A stretch of DNA of 64,000 nucleotides. Source: Pseudomonadota bacterium. GTDB taxonomy: Bacteria; Pseudomonadota; Gammaproteobacteria; Steroidobacterales; Steroidobacteraceae. The position numbers and the translations under genes are program-made. Shown piece after piece: positions 44,034-53,575 of this stretch. How positions within the stretch are numbered: position 1 is the first letter of the stretch; the number at the start of each line of letters is the position of its first letter. A model generated the notes under the pieces. It was not told the origin of the DNA. It made no database searches and saw nothing but the letters and a program-made list of their open reading frames with translations. The stretch covers positions 1 to 64,000 of the forward strand of contig JAJZDW010000015.1 of NCBI GenBank assembly GCA_021851405.1, given 5' to 3'.

Positions 44034-46595
44034 ATGGCAGATAATCTGGTTGTCGTCGAGTCGCCGGCCAAGGCGAAGACGATCAAGAAATACCTGGGCA
44101 AGGACTTCGAGGTACTGGCCTCCTACGGCCACGTGCGCGATCTGGTGCCGAAGGAAGGCGCGGTCGACACCGAGCACGGCTATGCGATGCGCTACCAAGT
44201 GCTCGAGAAGAACGAGCGCCACGTCGAGAGCATCTCCCGCGGCCTGAAGAAGTCCAAGGCGCTGTACCTCGCGACCGACCCGGACCGCGAGGGCGAGGCG
44301 ATCGCCTGGCACCTGAAGGAGATCCTCGCCGCCCGCGGCGAACTCGAGGGCAAGACGGTTCATCGCGTGGTGTTCTACGAGATCACGCGCAATGCGATCC
44401 GCGCGGCGGTGGAACGGCCGCGCGACCTCTCGCTCGACCTGGTCAATGCGCAGCAGGCGCGCCGCGCGCTCGATTACCTGGTCGGCTTTAATCTCTCCCC
44501 GCTGCTGTGGAAGAAGGTCCGCCGCGGCCTCTCGGCCGGACGCGTGCAAAGCCCGGCGCTGCGCATGATCTGCGAGCGCGAGGCGGAGATCGATGCATTC
44601 GTCGCCCGGGAATACTGGACGCTCGATGGCCAAGGCGCGAGCCGCGGCGCCCAAGCGCCCTTCCCGCTGAAGCTGCTCGAGTTCCGCGGCCGCAAGGTCG
44701 AGCAGTTTTCCTTTACGGACGAGACCGCGGCGCGCGAGGTCGAGCGCACGCTGCAGCACGCCAGCGGTGCGCTCGGGGAGGCAGCGCCGTTTCAGACCCC
44801 GGGGCAGCTCGAGGTGCTCGCGGTCGAGCGCAAGCAGCGCCGGCGCAGCCCGGCCCCCCCGTTCACCACCTCGACGCTGCAGCAGGAAGCGGCGCGCAAA
44901 CTCGGCTACAACGCCCGGCGCACCATGCGCCTGGCGCAGCAGCTCTACGAAGGTGTCGACCTCGGCGAGGGCAACGTCGGGCTGATCACCTACATGCGTA
45001 CCGACTCGGTGTCGCTCGCCCAGGAGGCCGTGCAGGAGATCCGCGCCGTGGCGGCCCGGCTGTACGGCCAGGACGAAGTGGCCGAAGAGCCGCGCGCCTT
45101 CAAGACCAAATCGAAGAACGCGCAGGAGGCACACGAAGCCATCCGCCCGACCTCCGCGGCCATCACGCCCGCGGAGGTCGAGGGCAAGATCGACAACGAT
45201 CTGTACCGGTTGTACGCGCTCATCTGGAAGCGCGCGGTCGCCTCGCAGATGGCCTTGGCGGTATTCGACACGGTCGCAGCCGACATGTTGGCCGGCCCCG
45301 ACGGACCGGAACGTCACGTCCTGCGCGCGACCGGCTCGACGCTGGTCAAGCCCGGCTACATTTCGGTCTACCAGGAAGGCACCGACGATGCCAAGAGCGA
45401 GGACGAGGACCACGCGCTGCCGCCGCTGCACGAAGGCGACCGCGTCGAGTTGATCGCCCTCACCGCAGCGCAGCACTTCACCGAGCCGCCCCCGCGCTTC
45501 AGCGAAGCCTCGCTCGTCAAAGCGCTCGAGGAGCACGGCATCGGTCGCCCTTCGACCTACGCGACCATCATCTCGACGCTGCAGGACCGCGAGTACGTCG
45601 AGATGGACAACCGGCGTTTCATCCCGACGGACATCGGCAAGATCGTCAACCGTTTCCTCACCGATCACTTCCATCGTTACGTCGAGTACGGTTTCACCGC
45701 CGCCATGGAGGACGAACTGGATGCCGTCTCGCGCGGGGAGGAAACCTGGACCGCGCCGCTGGAGAAGTTCTGGAAGCCGTTCATCCAGCAGGTCGAGCAG
45801 ATCGAGAAGAACGTGACGCGCGAGCAGGTCGCGCAGGCGCGCGAGCTCGGCACCGACCCGACGAGCGGCAAGCCCGTCAGCGTGCGCATGGGCCGCTTCG
45901 GACCGTTCGTGCAGATCGGCACCAAGGACGATGAGGAGAAGCCGCGGTTCGCCGGGTTGCGGCCGGGCCAGAAGATGGACTCGGTGACGCTCGCCGAGGC
46001 GATGGAACTGTTCAAGTTGCCGCGCGCACTCGGGGACACCGCCGAGGGTGAGAGCGTCGTGGCGAACATCGGTCGCTTCGGTCCGTACGTCAAGTACGGC
46101 AGCAAGTACGTCTCGCTGAAGGAGGACGATCCGTATACCGTCTCCCTGGAGCGCGCGCTCGAGGTGATCCGGCTGAAACAGGAAGCCGACGCCAACCGCA
46201 TCATCAACGACTTCGGCGTCGACAACATCCAGGTGCTCAACGGCCGCTACGGCCCGTACGTCACCGACGGCAGCAAGAACGCCAAGATTCCGAAGGACCG
46301 GGAGCCGAAGTCGCTCACCCTCGAGGAGTGCCGCACGCTGCTGGCGCAGGCCCCCGCGCGCGGGCGCGGCCGCTTCGGGCGCGGCGCGGGCAAGCGTGCC
46401 GGGGCTGCCAAGGCCCCTGCCGCAGCGCCGGCCGAGACGCCCCCGGCGGCGAAGAAGAAGAGCGCCGCGGCGCGACAGCGGGCGAAGACGGCGGGGAAAA
46501 AGGCCGCGACCGGTCCCCAGAGCCGCGCGCGCACGGGCGCCAAGCGCGCCGCGGGCGCCGCTAAGACCTCGCCCCGGACCGGCACGGCGAAGTAG
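44034..46595 (+). CDS. topA: DNA topoisomerase I
   Basis: An 853-residue type IA topoisomerase that relaxes negative supercoils. The Toprim domain has VVESPAKAKTIKKYLG and ATDPDREGEAIAWHL, and the active-site tyrosine is in ITYMRTDSVSLA. The C-terminal part carries toprim-C repeats (VRMGRFGPFVQIG, ANIGRFGPYVKYG, NGRYGPYVTDG) in place of the CxxC zinc ribbons of E. coli TopA; I see no CxxC pair in the protein. The last about 80 residues are K/R/A-rich (GRGRFGRGAGKRAGAAK, KKKSAAARQRAKTAGKK), a DNA-binding tail known in such enzymes. Followed by gor after 27 bases. Confidence 0.96.
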   Translation: MADNLVVVESPAKAKTIKKYLGKDFEVLASYGHVRDLVPKEGAVDTEHGYAMRYQVLEKNERHVESISRGLKKSKALYLATDPDREGEAIAWHLKEILAARGELEGKTVHRVVFYEITRNAIRAAVERPRDLSLDLVNAQQARRALDYLVGFNLSPLLWKKVRRGLSAGRVQSPALRMICEREAEIDAFVAREYWTLDGQGASRGAQAPFPLKLLEFRGRKVEQFSFTDETAAREVERTLQHASGALGEAAPFQTPGQLEVLAVERKQRRRSPAPPFTTSTLQQEAARKLGYNARRTMRLAQQLYEGVDLGEGNVGLITYMRTDSVSLAQEAVQEIRAVAARLYGQDEVAEEPRAFKTKSKNAQEAHEAIRPTSAAITPAEVEGKIDNDLYRLYALIWKRAVASQMALAVFDTVAADMLAGPDGPERHVLRATGSTLVKPGYISVYQEGTDDAKSEDEDHALPPLHEGDRVELIALTAAQHFTEPPPRFSEASLVKALEEHGIGRPSTYATIISTLQDREYVEMDNRRFIPTDIGKIVNRFLTDHFHRYVEYGFTAAMEDELDAVSRGEETWTAPLEKFWKPFIQQVEQIEKNVTREQVAQARELGTDPTSGKPVSVRMGRFGPFVQIGTKDDEEKPRFAGLRPGQKMDSVTLAEAMELFKLPRALGDTAEGESVVANIGRFGPYVKYGSKYVSLKEDDPYTVSLERALEVIRLKQEADANRIINDFGVDNIQVLNGRYGPYVTDGSKNAKIPKDREPKSLTLEECRTLLAQAPARGRGRFGRGAGKRAGAAKAPAAAPAETPPAAKKKSAAARQRAKTAGKKAATGPQSRARTGAKRAAGAAKTSPRTGTAK

Positions 46596-46622
46596 TCCCT
46601 CGACTCGCATCCGGGACCTGCA

Positions 46623-47969
46623 ATGACCCAGTGGGATCTGATCGTCATCGGCGGCGGCAGCGGCGGGCTCGCCGCCGCGCAGCGCGCCGCTGAGTACGGC
46701 GCCAAGGTGCTGCTCATCGAGTCGCATCGGCTCGGCGGTACCTGCGTGAACGTCGGCTGCGTGCCGAAGAAGGTCATGTGGTACGCGGCGGACCTGGCCG
46801 AGGGCCTGCACGATGCGGCCGGCTACGGCTTCTCACTCAGCGCGAACGGCCATGACTGGGGGGCGCTGAAGACCAAACGCGACGCCTACATCGAGCGTCT
46901 GAACGGCATCTATGCGGGCAATCTGGACAAGCGCGGCGTGACGCTGCGGCGCGGCCGGGCCGCATTCGCCGACCGCACGCATGTCACGGTCGGCTCCGAG
47001 CGCTTTCGCGCCCCGCACATCATCGTCGCCACCGGCGGCCATCCGGTGGTGCCACCGGTGCCGGGCGCGGAACTCGGCATCACCTCGGACGGCTTCTTCG
47101 ACCTGACTTCGCGCCCCGCGCGCGTCGCGGTGGTCGGCAGCGGATACATCGCCGTGGAGTTCGCGGGGATCTTCGCCGCCCTCGGCGCCAGCGTCGATCT
47201 CATCCTGCGCACCAGCTCGGTTCTGAAGCAGTTCGATGCGATGCTCGGTGAGGCGACGCTGAAGCTCCTCGGCGCACAGGGTGTCGCGGTGCACTCCCAC
47301 GCGATCCCCGAGGCACTCTCGGGCGAGGTCGGCAACATCACGCTCACGACGCGCGACGGCCGCCGGCTCGGTCCGTTCGAGCGTCTGGTGTGGGCCGTTG
47401 GGCGCGCCAGCGCCGTGGCGGGACTGAACCTCGAGGCCGCGGGCGTCGCCTGCGACGCCGACGGGTTCATTCAGACCGACCCGTACCAGGTGACCAGCAC
47501 CGCCGGCATCTACGCCATCGGTGACGTCACCGGCCGGGCGCAGCTGACGCCGGTGGCCATCGCGGCCGGGCGCCGCCTGAGCGACCGGCTGTTCGGCGGT
47601 CAGGCCGACCGGCATCTCGACTACCACAACATCCCGACCGTGATCTTCGCGCACCCGCCGATCGGCACGGTGGGACTGAGCGAGCACGAGGCGCGCAACA
47701 ACTACGGCGCCGAGAACGTCGCGGTGTTCAAGTCGAGTTTCGTGCCGATGTACCACGCCATGACCGAACACAAGCCGCGCTGCGATATGAAGCTGGTGAC
47801 GGTCGGCCCCGAGCAACGCGTCGTCGGCGTGCACGTCATCGGACCGGGTGCCGACGAGATGATGCAGGGCTTCGCCGTGGCGGTGCGCATGGGCGCGACG
47901 AAGCGCGATTTCGACGATACGGTCGCGATCCATCCGACCAGCGCCGAAGAGTTGGTCACCATGCGTTGA
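46623..47969 (+). CDS. gor: Glutathione-disulfide reductase
   Basis: A 448-residue flavoprotein that reduces oxidised glutathione with NADPH. FAD-binding [20 protein letters not shown], the redox-active disulfide [19 protein letters not shown], the NAD(P)-binding [20 protein letters not shown] and the C-terminal catalytic histidine in [14 protein letters not shown] are present. Length and motifs fit Gor rather than lipoamide dehydrogenase. With gshA and the GST it completes part of the thiol system in this window. The prlC gene follows by 50 bases. Confidence 0.94.
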   Translation: MTQWDLIVIGGGSGGLAAAQRAAEYGAKVLLIESHRLGGTCVNVGCVPKKVMWYAADLAEGLHDAAGYGFSLSANGHDWGALKTKRDAYIERLNGIYAGNLDKRGVTLRRGRAAFADRTHVTVGSERFRAPHIIVATGGHPVVPPVPGAELGITSDGFFDLTSRPARVAVVGSGYIAVEFAGIFAALGASVDLILRTSSVLKQFDAMLGEATLKLLGAQGVAVHSHAIPEALSGEVGNITLTTRDGRRLGPFERLVWAVGRASAVAGLNLEAAGVACDADGFIQTDPYQVTSTAGIYAIGDVTGRAQLTPVAIAAGRRLSDRLFGGQADRHLDYHNIPTVIFAHPPIGTVGLSEHEARNNYGAENVAVFKSSFVPMYHAMTEHKPRCDMKLVTVGPEQRVVGVHVIGPGADEMMQGFAVAVRMGATKRDFDDTVAIHPTSAEELVTMR

Positions 47970-48019
47970 GCGACCGATGCGCCAGTTGCGCTGCGGTGCC
48001 GCTCGGGCAGAATGTGGTC

Positions 48020-50050
48020 ATGGACAATCCGCTGCTCAGCCCAGACCCGCTGCCGCCCTTCGGGCGCATCAGCGCCGCCGACGTCGAACCCGGCATCGAC
48101 GCACTGCTCGGTGAGGCGCGGGCCGAGATCGAGACCATTGCGGCGCGCGAGCCGGCGACCTTCGCCACCGTGGTCGAGCCGCTCGAGGCGCTGCACCACC
48201 GCGTCGCGCGCGTCTGGTCGCCGGTCAGCCACCTGAACGCCGTGCTGAACTCCGAGCCGCTGCGCGCCGCCTACAACGCCTGCCTGGGACGGCTGTCGGA
48301 GTACCAGACCGATCTGGCGCAGAACGAAACGCTGTATCGGGCGTACCGCAGCATCGAGGCGCGCGAGGGCGCGGCGCTCGATCCGGTTCGCCGTCGTCTC
48401 ATCGAGCACACGCTGCAGGACTTCACCCTGGCCGGGGTCGGGCTGCCGGCAGCGGCCAAGGCGCATTACAAGCAGGTGATGCTCGAGCTGACGCAGCTGC
48501 AGGCGAAGTTCGAGGAGAACGTGCTCGATGCGACCAACGCCTGGAGTCACCACGTCACCGACTCAGCGCAGCTGCGCGGGTTGAACGAGATGGTGCTCGA
48601 ACAGGCGCGGCGCCGGGCGCAGGAGAAACAGCTCGAGGGCTGGCTGCTCACGCTCGATCAGCCGACCTACGTCGCGGTGGTCACCGACGCCGAGTCGGCG
48701 CAGCTGCGCCGCACGTTCTACTGCGCCTGGGCGACGCGAGCCTCGGACCAGGGGCCGCTCGCGGGCCGCTGGGACAACGCGCCGGTCATCGAGCAGATTC
48801 TCGCCAAGCGGCACGAGGCGGCCCGGGTGCTCGGCTTTGAGAGTTTCGCCGATTACGCACTCGCCAAGCGTATGGCGCGCAGCCGCGCCGAAGTGCTCGG
48901 GTTCCTCGAGGCGCTCGCGCGCGCGACCCGCCCGGCGGCCGAGCGGGAATTTGCCGAACTCGAAGCGTTCGCCGGCCAGCCGCTGCAGGCGTGGGACGTC
49001 GCTTTCTACTCCGAACGGCTCCAGCAGCAGCGCCACTGCGTGTCCCAGGAGGAGCTGCGACCGTACTTCCCGCTGCCGCGCGTGCTCGCCGGACTGTTCG
49101 AGGTCGCCGAGCGACTCTTCGGCGTGCACATCCGCGAGCGCACCGGGGTTGCGGTGTGGCATCCGGACGTGCGGTTCTTCGACCTTGAGCACCAAGGCCG
49201 CCCGATCGGCAGCTTCTACCTGGACGCCTACGCACGTCCGCACAAGCGCAGCGGCGCCTGGATGGACGAGTGCGTGGGTCGCAAGCACCTCGCGAGCGGC
49301 GTGGCACTGCCGGTCGCCTACCTGGTGCTGAACGTGCTGCCGCCCGGGCAGGACCGCCCGGCGCTGCTGACACACGATGACGTGCTGACGCTGTTCCACG
49401 AGTTCGGCCATGGCCTGCATCATCTGCTCACCCGCGTCGACTTCCCGAGCCTCGCCGGCATCAATGGCGTGGCCTGGGACGCGGTCGAGCTGCCGAGTCA
49501 GTTCATGGAGAACTACGCGTGGGACCGGCAGGTGCTGGGGCGGATCTCCGGGCACTTCCAAAGCGGTGCGCCGCTGCCAGAGGCGCTGCAGCAGCGCCTG
49601 TGCGCCACGCGCAGCTTTCAGGCCGGGCTGCAGATGGTGCGGCAGCTGGAATTCGCGCTGTTCGATTTCCGGCTGCACGCCGAGTACGACCCGGCGCGCC
49701 GCTGCGCGCCGCTCGATCTGCTGCGCCAGGTTCGAGCACAGGTCGGCGTGATCCCGGTGCCCGAATGGAATCGATCCCCGATGAGTTTCGGACATATTTT
49801 TGCCGGCGGCTATGCGGCCGGTTATTACAGCTACAAGTGGGCGGAGGTGCTGGCGGCGGACGTGTTTTCCGCGTTCGAAGAGCACGGAACGTTCGACCAG
49901 GCCACCGCTCAGCGCTACCTGGAGTGCATCCTCTCCCAGGGCGGCAGCCGCGATGCGCTCGAGGCCTTCATCGCCTTTCGCGGCCGTCCCCCTGAGGTCC
50001 ATGCGCTGCTGAAGCAACACGGGATTAGCGCACCCGCGCCGGTAACGTGA
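48020..50050 (+). CDS. prlC: Oligopeptidase A (M3 family metallopeptidase)
   Basis: A 676-residue cytoplasmic zinc peptidase that degrades short peptides, including signal peptide fragments. The zinc site HEFGHGLHHLLTR and the following GINGVAWDAVELPSQFMENY with the third ligand glutamate are complete. The start MDNPLLSPDPLPPF matches the family; a longer upstream reading is not conserved. The C-terminal block SFGHIFAGGYAAGYYSYKWAEVLAADVF is typical. Its stop overlaps a GTG that could start the next gene. Confidence 0.94.
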   Translation: MDNPLLSPDPLPPFGRISAADVEPGIDALLGEARAEIETIAAREPATFATVVEPLEALHHRVARVWSPVSHLNAVLNSEPLRAAYNACLGRLSEYQTDLAQNETLYRAYRSIEAREGAALDPVRRRLIEHTLQDFTLAGVGLPAAAKAHYKQVMLELTQLQAKFEENVLDATNAWSHHVTDSAQLRGLNEMVLEQARRRAQEKQLEGWLLTLDQPTYVAVVTDAESAQLRRTFYCAWATRASDQGPLAGRWDNAPVIEQILAKRHEAARVLGFESFADYALAKRMARSRAEVLGFLEALARATRPAAEREFAELEAFAGQPLQAWDVAFYSERLQQQRHCVSQEELRPYFPLPRVLAGLFEVAERLFGVHIRERTGVAVWHPDVRFFDLEHQGRPIGSFYLDAYARPHKRSGAWMDECVGRKHLASGVALPVAYLVLNVLPPGQDRPALLTHDDVLTLFHEFGHGLHHLLTRVDFPSLAGINGVAWDAVELPSQFMENYAWDRQVLGRISGHFQSGAPLPEALQQRLCATRSFQAGLQMVRQLEFALFDFRLHAEYDPARRCAPLDLLRQVRAQVGVIPVPEWNRSPMSFGHIFAGGYAAGYYSYKWAEVLAADVFSAFEEHGTFDQATAQRYLECILSQGGSRDALEAFIAFRGRPPEVHALLKQHGISAPAPVT

Positions 50051-50184
50051 CCAGGGTCGCGGTTCGACGGACAGCCGCGGTGATTCTGAGCAGTGGCTCT
50101 CGGTATACGGACGGCGTTTGGCCCACAGTCGCGCCAACACCACGCAGGCCGGCGGCCCCCCGCGCCGGCCCCCCCAGCAGCAGA

Positions 50185-51198
50185 ATGACCCGCGAGCGGC
50201 GCAGCGACTTCGACGTCACCGATACCGTACAGGTCAGCTCGCCGGCCGCCGTGCTCGCCGCTGCAGAGGCGCTGTTCGCGCCGACGTGGCCGAGCACGGC
50301 ACTCGAGCCGCTGCGGCGCGCGTTCGAGCACTTCGAGCGTCTGTTCGCCGGAGAAGTCCCCGGCTTTCACGGCGTCGATACCGTCTATCACGACCGCCAG
50401 CACACCCTGGACATCACCCTCGCGCTCGCCCGACTGCTGGTCGGATTCGAGCGCCAGGCCGTTCCGGCGGCCCGCCTCGGCGGGGAGCGGGCCGTGGTTG
50501 CACTGATCACCGGTCTGTTCCATGACGTCGGCTATCTGCGCCGCACCGAGGAGTCCGAGTCGCGCAACGGCGCGGAGTTCACCCGCGTGCACGTCTCCCG
50601 CGGCGCGCGCTTTCTGCAGGAATACCTGCCGCGGATCGGGCTGGAGGCCTGGGTGCCGGTGGCCCGCGAGATCATCCATTTCACCGGCTACGAGTTCTCC
50701 CCGGCACAGATCGAGTCCCGCCTGCGTGACCGACGCGACGTGCTCGCCGGCCACCTGCTCGGCACCGCAGACATGATCGCGCAGATGGCCGACCGCTGTT
50801 ACCTGGAGAAGTGCCGCGATCGGTTGTACCTGGAGTTCGTGCTCGGCGGAGTGGCGCTGCCGACGTCCGCGGACGGCCAGACCGAGGTCCGCTACGCCTC
50901 GGGCCTGGACCTGCTGCGCCAGACCCCGCAGTTCATCGAGGACGTGCGCAGCAAGCGGCTCGAGGGCGAGTTCGGCGGCGCATACCGCTACCTGGAAGTC
51001 CTCTACGGCGGCCGCAACCCGTACATGGAGTCGATCGAGCGCAACCTGCAGTTCCTGCGCCGGGTCCTGCGCGGGGAGAACTGGCGACTGCTGCGCCGCC
51101 GCCCCCCGATCTTCGCCGCCACCGACGATCCGATGACGACGATGCGCGGCCTGATGGTGAGCTACCTGAAGCGCGTCTGGTCGAACGCGCGCAGCTAG
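50185..51198 (+). CDS. HD-domain metal-dependent phosphohydrolase
   Basis: A 337-residue cytoplasmic protein with an HD fold: VYHDRQHTLDITLALARLL, the HD doublet in LFHDVGYLRR, EIIHFTGYEF and GTADMIAQMADRCYLEK as further metal ligands. The family hydrolyses nucleotides or cyclic dinucleotides; no GYP motif is seen, so a c-di-GMP role should not be assumed. The start is uncertain. A GTG at 50047 overlaps the prlC stop by 4 bases and would add 46 residues, mostly R/P-rich and low in third-position GC bias, so I prefer the ATG. The 294 bases downstream hold a promoter for the next gene. Confidence 0.8.
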   Translation: MTRERRSDFDVTDTVQVSSPAAVLAAAEALFAPTWPSTALEPLRRAFEHFERLFAGEVPGFHGVDTVYHDRQHTLDITLALARLLVGFERQAVPAARLGGERAVVALITGLFHDVGYLRRTEESESRNGAEFTRVHVSRGARFLQEYLPRIGLEAWVPVAREIIHFTGYEFSPAQIESRLRDRRDVLAGHLLGTADMIAQMADRCYLEKCRDRLYLEFVLGGVALPTSADGQTEVRYASGLDLLRQTPQFIEDVRSKRLEGEFGGAYRYLEVLYGGRNPYMESIERNLQFLRRVLRGENWRLLRRRPPIFAATDDPMTTMRGLMVSYLKRVWSNARS

Positions 51199-51247
51199 CG
51201 CCCCCGCGGCCCCGCTCCCGCCGGCGCCGGCCTTATGACGTAAAGCG

Positions 51248-51276
51248 TTGACGCCCGCCCGGGTGGACTCTATTCT
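51248..51276 (+). promoter_or_regulatory. Sigma70 promoter for the GGDEF-EAL gene
   Basis: TTGACG (51248-51253) and TATTCT (51271-51276) are separated by exactly 17 bases. Transcription would start near 51283, leaving a leader of about 210 bases before the GGDEF-EAL start. No c-di-GMP riboswitch motif is recognisable in that leader, but it contains the palindrome GCGGCTCGAGCCGC. Confidence 0.6.
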
Positions 51277-51283
51277 CAGGGGT

Positions 51284-51496
51284 ATGACCACCTATGCCTG
51301 GGTGCCTGGGCATGGAGAGCGGCTCGAGCCGCCTGGTACAGCTGACCCCCGCCCACCGGGGCACGCACCGCCGGCCGAGCGCATCGACCGGACCGCATGC
51401 CTACGAGGCCGTCTCTGCACAGCGGCTTTCCCGCGACTGCATACGCAACGGGCGATGATCCGAACTGGCCTTTGCCGAGCGAGTGATTTGCGGTGA
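51284..51496 (+). CDS. Possible leaderless upstream frame coupled to the GGDEF-EAL gene
   Basis: A 70-codon frame begins at an ATG one base after the predicted transcription start and ends in TGA overlapping the GTG start of the next gene (GTGA). The arrangement fits a leaderless upstream gene with translational coupling. Against it, the product is R/P-rich, resembles no family, and its third-position GC is clearly lower than that of neighbours. It may be chance. Confidence 0.2.
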   Translation: MTTYAWVPGHGERLEPPGTADPRPPGHAPPAERIDRTACLRGRLCTAAFPRLHTQRAMIRTGLCRASDLR

Positions 51497-53556
51497 GCCG
51501 CGCTTTGAAACACCTGGGTTCCGTGCTGTGGACGTTCGGCCTGACGCTGCTGGTCGCCCTCGCGAGCGGCGCGGCGGCGTTGTGGGGCCGCTGGCCCGGC
51601 ACCACGGCGGCGACGGTGGCCGGTGTGGTGGCGCTCACCGGCAGCATGTTCGCAGCGGTGCGCGCTTGGCGCGCGGCCCGCACCGCCGACCAGGCGGCCG
51701 AGGCGCTCACGCGCAGCGCGCAACGGATCGCCCTGGGCGATTATGCCCGGCCCGTGGAGGTCCGCGGCCGCGGGGACCTCGAAGCACTCGAGCTCGCCAT
51801 GGAGCGGATGCGCGCCCGGCTGCGCCAATCGACCGTCAACAAGGACTACCTGCGCAGCATCCTCGACAGCATGACCGATGCCGTCTTCCTCACCTCCCCG
51901 GACGGGGTGATCAAGACGGCCAATGCCGCAGCCTGCAAGATGCTCGGCTTCGCCGAGGAAGAACTGCTCGGGCGCAGCATCGTCTCGCTGCTCGATGAGA
52001 GTGTGCGCAGCGGCTTCGATCTGCTGCAGGCCGCGCAGGACACCCGCGAGAGCGTGGTGCGCACGCGCGACGGGCAGACCATCCCGGTGTCGCTCGCCGG
52101 CTCGCGCATCGAGACCGACGATCCGCAGTTTCAGGGCAACATCTTCGTGGCGCGCAACGTCACCGAGCGCAAGCGGGCCGAGCGGCGCATCCGCTACCTG
52201 GCGCGCTACGACACGCTGACCAAGGTCCCGAACCGCATGCAGTTCCAGCACCTGCTGCAGCAGACGCTGGCGCGCGAGCTGCGCAGCGGACGCTCGGTGG
52301 CACTGCTGTACCTCGACATGGACCGCTTCAAAGAGGTCAACGACACCTTCGGACACGACACGGGCGATCGGGTGCTCGAGGTGCTCGCCGAGCGGCTGAT
52401 CCGCGCCGTGCCGCAGGGCGCGATTCTGGGCCGGCTGGCCGGGGATGAGTTCGCGCTGTGCGTGCACGGACTGCCTGCGGAGACCGACAACCGCGTGTCC
52501 ATCGGGCAGCTCGCGCGCGCGATCCTGAACGAAGTGGCGCGCGCCTTCCAGCTGAACCAACAGGAGGTGTTCCTCACCGCGAGCATCGGTGTCGCCTTCT
52601 GTCCGCGTGATGCGGAAAACGTGATCGACGTGATCCGCAACGCCGACGCGGCCATGTATCACGCCAAACAGAACGGCGGCAACACGTTCACGTTCTACGC
52701 CCCGGAGATGAACGCCGCGGCGGTGGAACGGCTGATTCTCAAGAGCAAACTGCGTCGCGCGCTCGAGCGCGACGAACTGGTGATCCGTTACCAGCCGAAA
52801 GTCGAGCTCGCCACCGGACACATCGCCGGTGCCGAGGCGCTGCTGCGCTGGCGCCTGCCCGGCCACGGCGACATTCCGCCCTCGCGCTTCATCCCGCTCG
52901 CCGAGGAGACCAATCTCATCCTCGATATCGGCGAGTGGGTGCTCAACCGGGTGTGCATGGACTACCGCCAGCTGAAGACCTCCGGCGGGGAGCCGGGGCG
53001 CATCTCGCTGAACCTCTCGCTGCGCCAGCTCCGTCAGGCGAGCTTCATCCTACGCTGCCGCTCGGTGTTCCGCCGCCACGGCGTCTCGCCCACCGCGCTC
53101 GAACTCGAGATCACCGAGACGACGCTGATGGCCGACACCAAGAACACGCTGCGGCTGCTCGAGGAGCTCCATGCGATGGGGCTGCATCTGTCGATCGATG
53201 ACTTCGGCACCGGCTATTCTTCGCTCTCGGCATTGCAGCAGTTTCCGATCGGGACGCTGAAGATCGATCAGTCGTTCGTGCGCGACGTGCAGCACAACGC
53301 CGGCAACGCCACGCTGGTCCGTACGATGATCGAAATGGGCCACAGCCTCGGGATGATGGTGGTCGCCGAAGGCGTCGAATCGGTCCAACAGCTGCAGTTC
53401 CTGCGCGAGAACGGCTGCGACCAGGCGCAGGGCCGCCTGTTCGGCGACCCGTGCGCGGCGGAGAGCCTGCTCGAGCTGCTGCGCCGGCAGGGTGTCTCCG
53501 GGGCGCCGTTCGGACACCTGCTGCGCCAGGCGGGCACCGCGAGCCTCCCCGCCTAG
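51493..53556 (+). CDS. Membrane PAS-GGDEF-EAL cyclic-di-GMP protein
   Basis: A 687-residue signalling protein. Two N-terminal spans (about 10-32 and 38-58) lead into a HAMP-like helix, a PAS domain (about 118-230: ILDSMTDAVFLTSPDGVIKT), a GGDEF domain (about 235-400) and an EAL domain (about 420-675). The GGDEF motif reads AGDEF at 316-320, a variant that can be active. The EAL domain has the catalytic glutamate (EAL at 448-450), NLSLRQL, DDFGTGYSSLSAL, LKIDQSFV and AEGVES, so phosphodiesterase activity is likely. The start is a GTG that overlaps a short upstream frame. Net direction (synthesis or breakdown) cannot be read from sequence. Confidence 0.92.
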   Translation: MSRALKHLGSVLWTFGLTLLVALASGAAALWGRWPGTTAATVAGVVALTGSMFAAVRAWRAARTADQAAEALTRSAQRIALGDYARPVEVRGRGDLEALELAMERMRARLRQSTVNKDYLRSILDSMTDAVFLTSPDGVIKTANAAACKMLGFAEEELLGRSIVSLLDESVRSGFDLLQAAQDTRESVVRTRDGQTIPVSLAGSRIETDDPQFQGNIFVARNVTERKRAERRIRYLARYDTLTKVPNRMQFQHLLQQTLARELRSGRSVALLYLDMDRFKEVNDTFGHDTGDRVLEVLAERLIRAVPQGAILGRLAGDEFALCVHGLPAETDNRVSIGQLARAILNEVARAFQLNQQEVFLTASIGVAFCPRDAENVIDVIRNADAAMYHAKQNGGNTFTFYAPEMNAAAVERLILKSKLRRALERDELVIRYQPKVELATGHIAGAEALLRWRLPGHGDIPPSRFIPLAEETNLILDIGEWVLNRVCMDYRQLKTSGGEPGRISLNLSLRQLRQASFILRCRSVFRRHGVSPTALELEITETTLMADTKNTLRLLEELHAMGLHLSIDDFGTGYSSLSALQQFPIGTLKIDQSFVRDVQHNAGNATLVRTMIEMGHSLGMMVVAEGVESVQQLQFLRENGCDQAQGRLFGDPCAAESLLELLRRQGVSGAPFGHLLRQAGTASLPA

Positions 53557-53573
53557 CGCCGTACGTCCGGCGC
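53556..53573. terminator. Hairpin between convergent GGDEF-EAL and dps genes
   Basis: GCGCCG (53556-53561) pairs with CGGCGC (53568-53573) around a six-base loop, filling the 19-base gap between the two stop codons. No T-run is present, so it is a weak candidate for a bidirectional terminator. Confidence 0.4.
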
Positions 53574-53575
53574 AC

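Noticed and set aside
43527-46811. A very long open frame on the minus strand opposite topA and smg (over 1,000 codons)
   Set aside because: It is antisense to genes with clear motifs and is R/H/G/L-rich without family likeness; high third-position GC in the sense genes removes stop codons on the other strand.
50185-51198. HD protein as an HD-GYP c-di-GMP phosphodiesterase
   Set aside because: The HD ligands are present but no GYP motif follows, so only a general HD hydrolase call is supported.
51283-51492. c-di-GMP riboswitch in the leader of the GGDEF-EAL gene
   Set aside because: None of the conserved GEMM core segments can be found in the leader.
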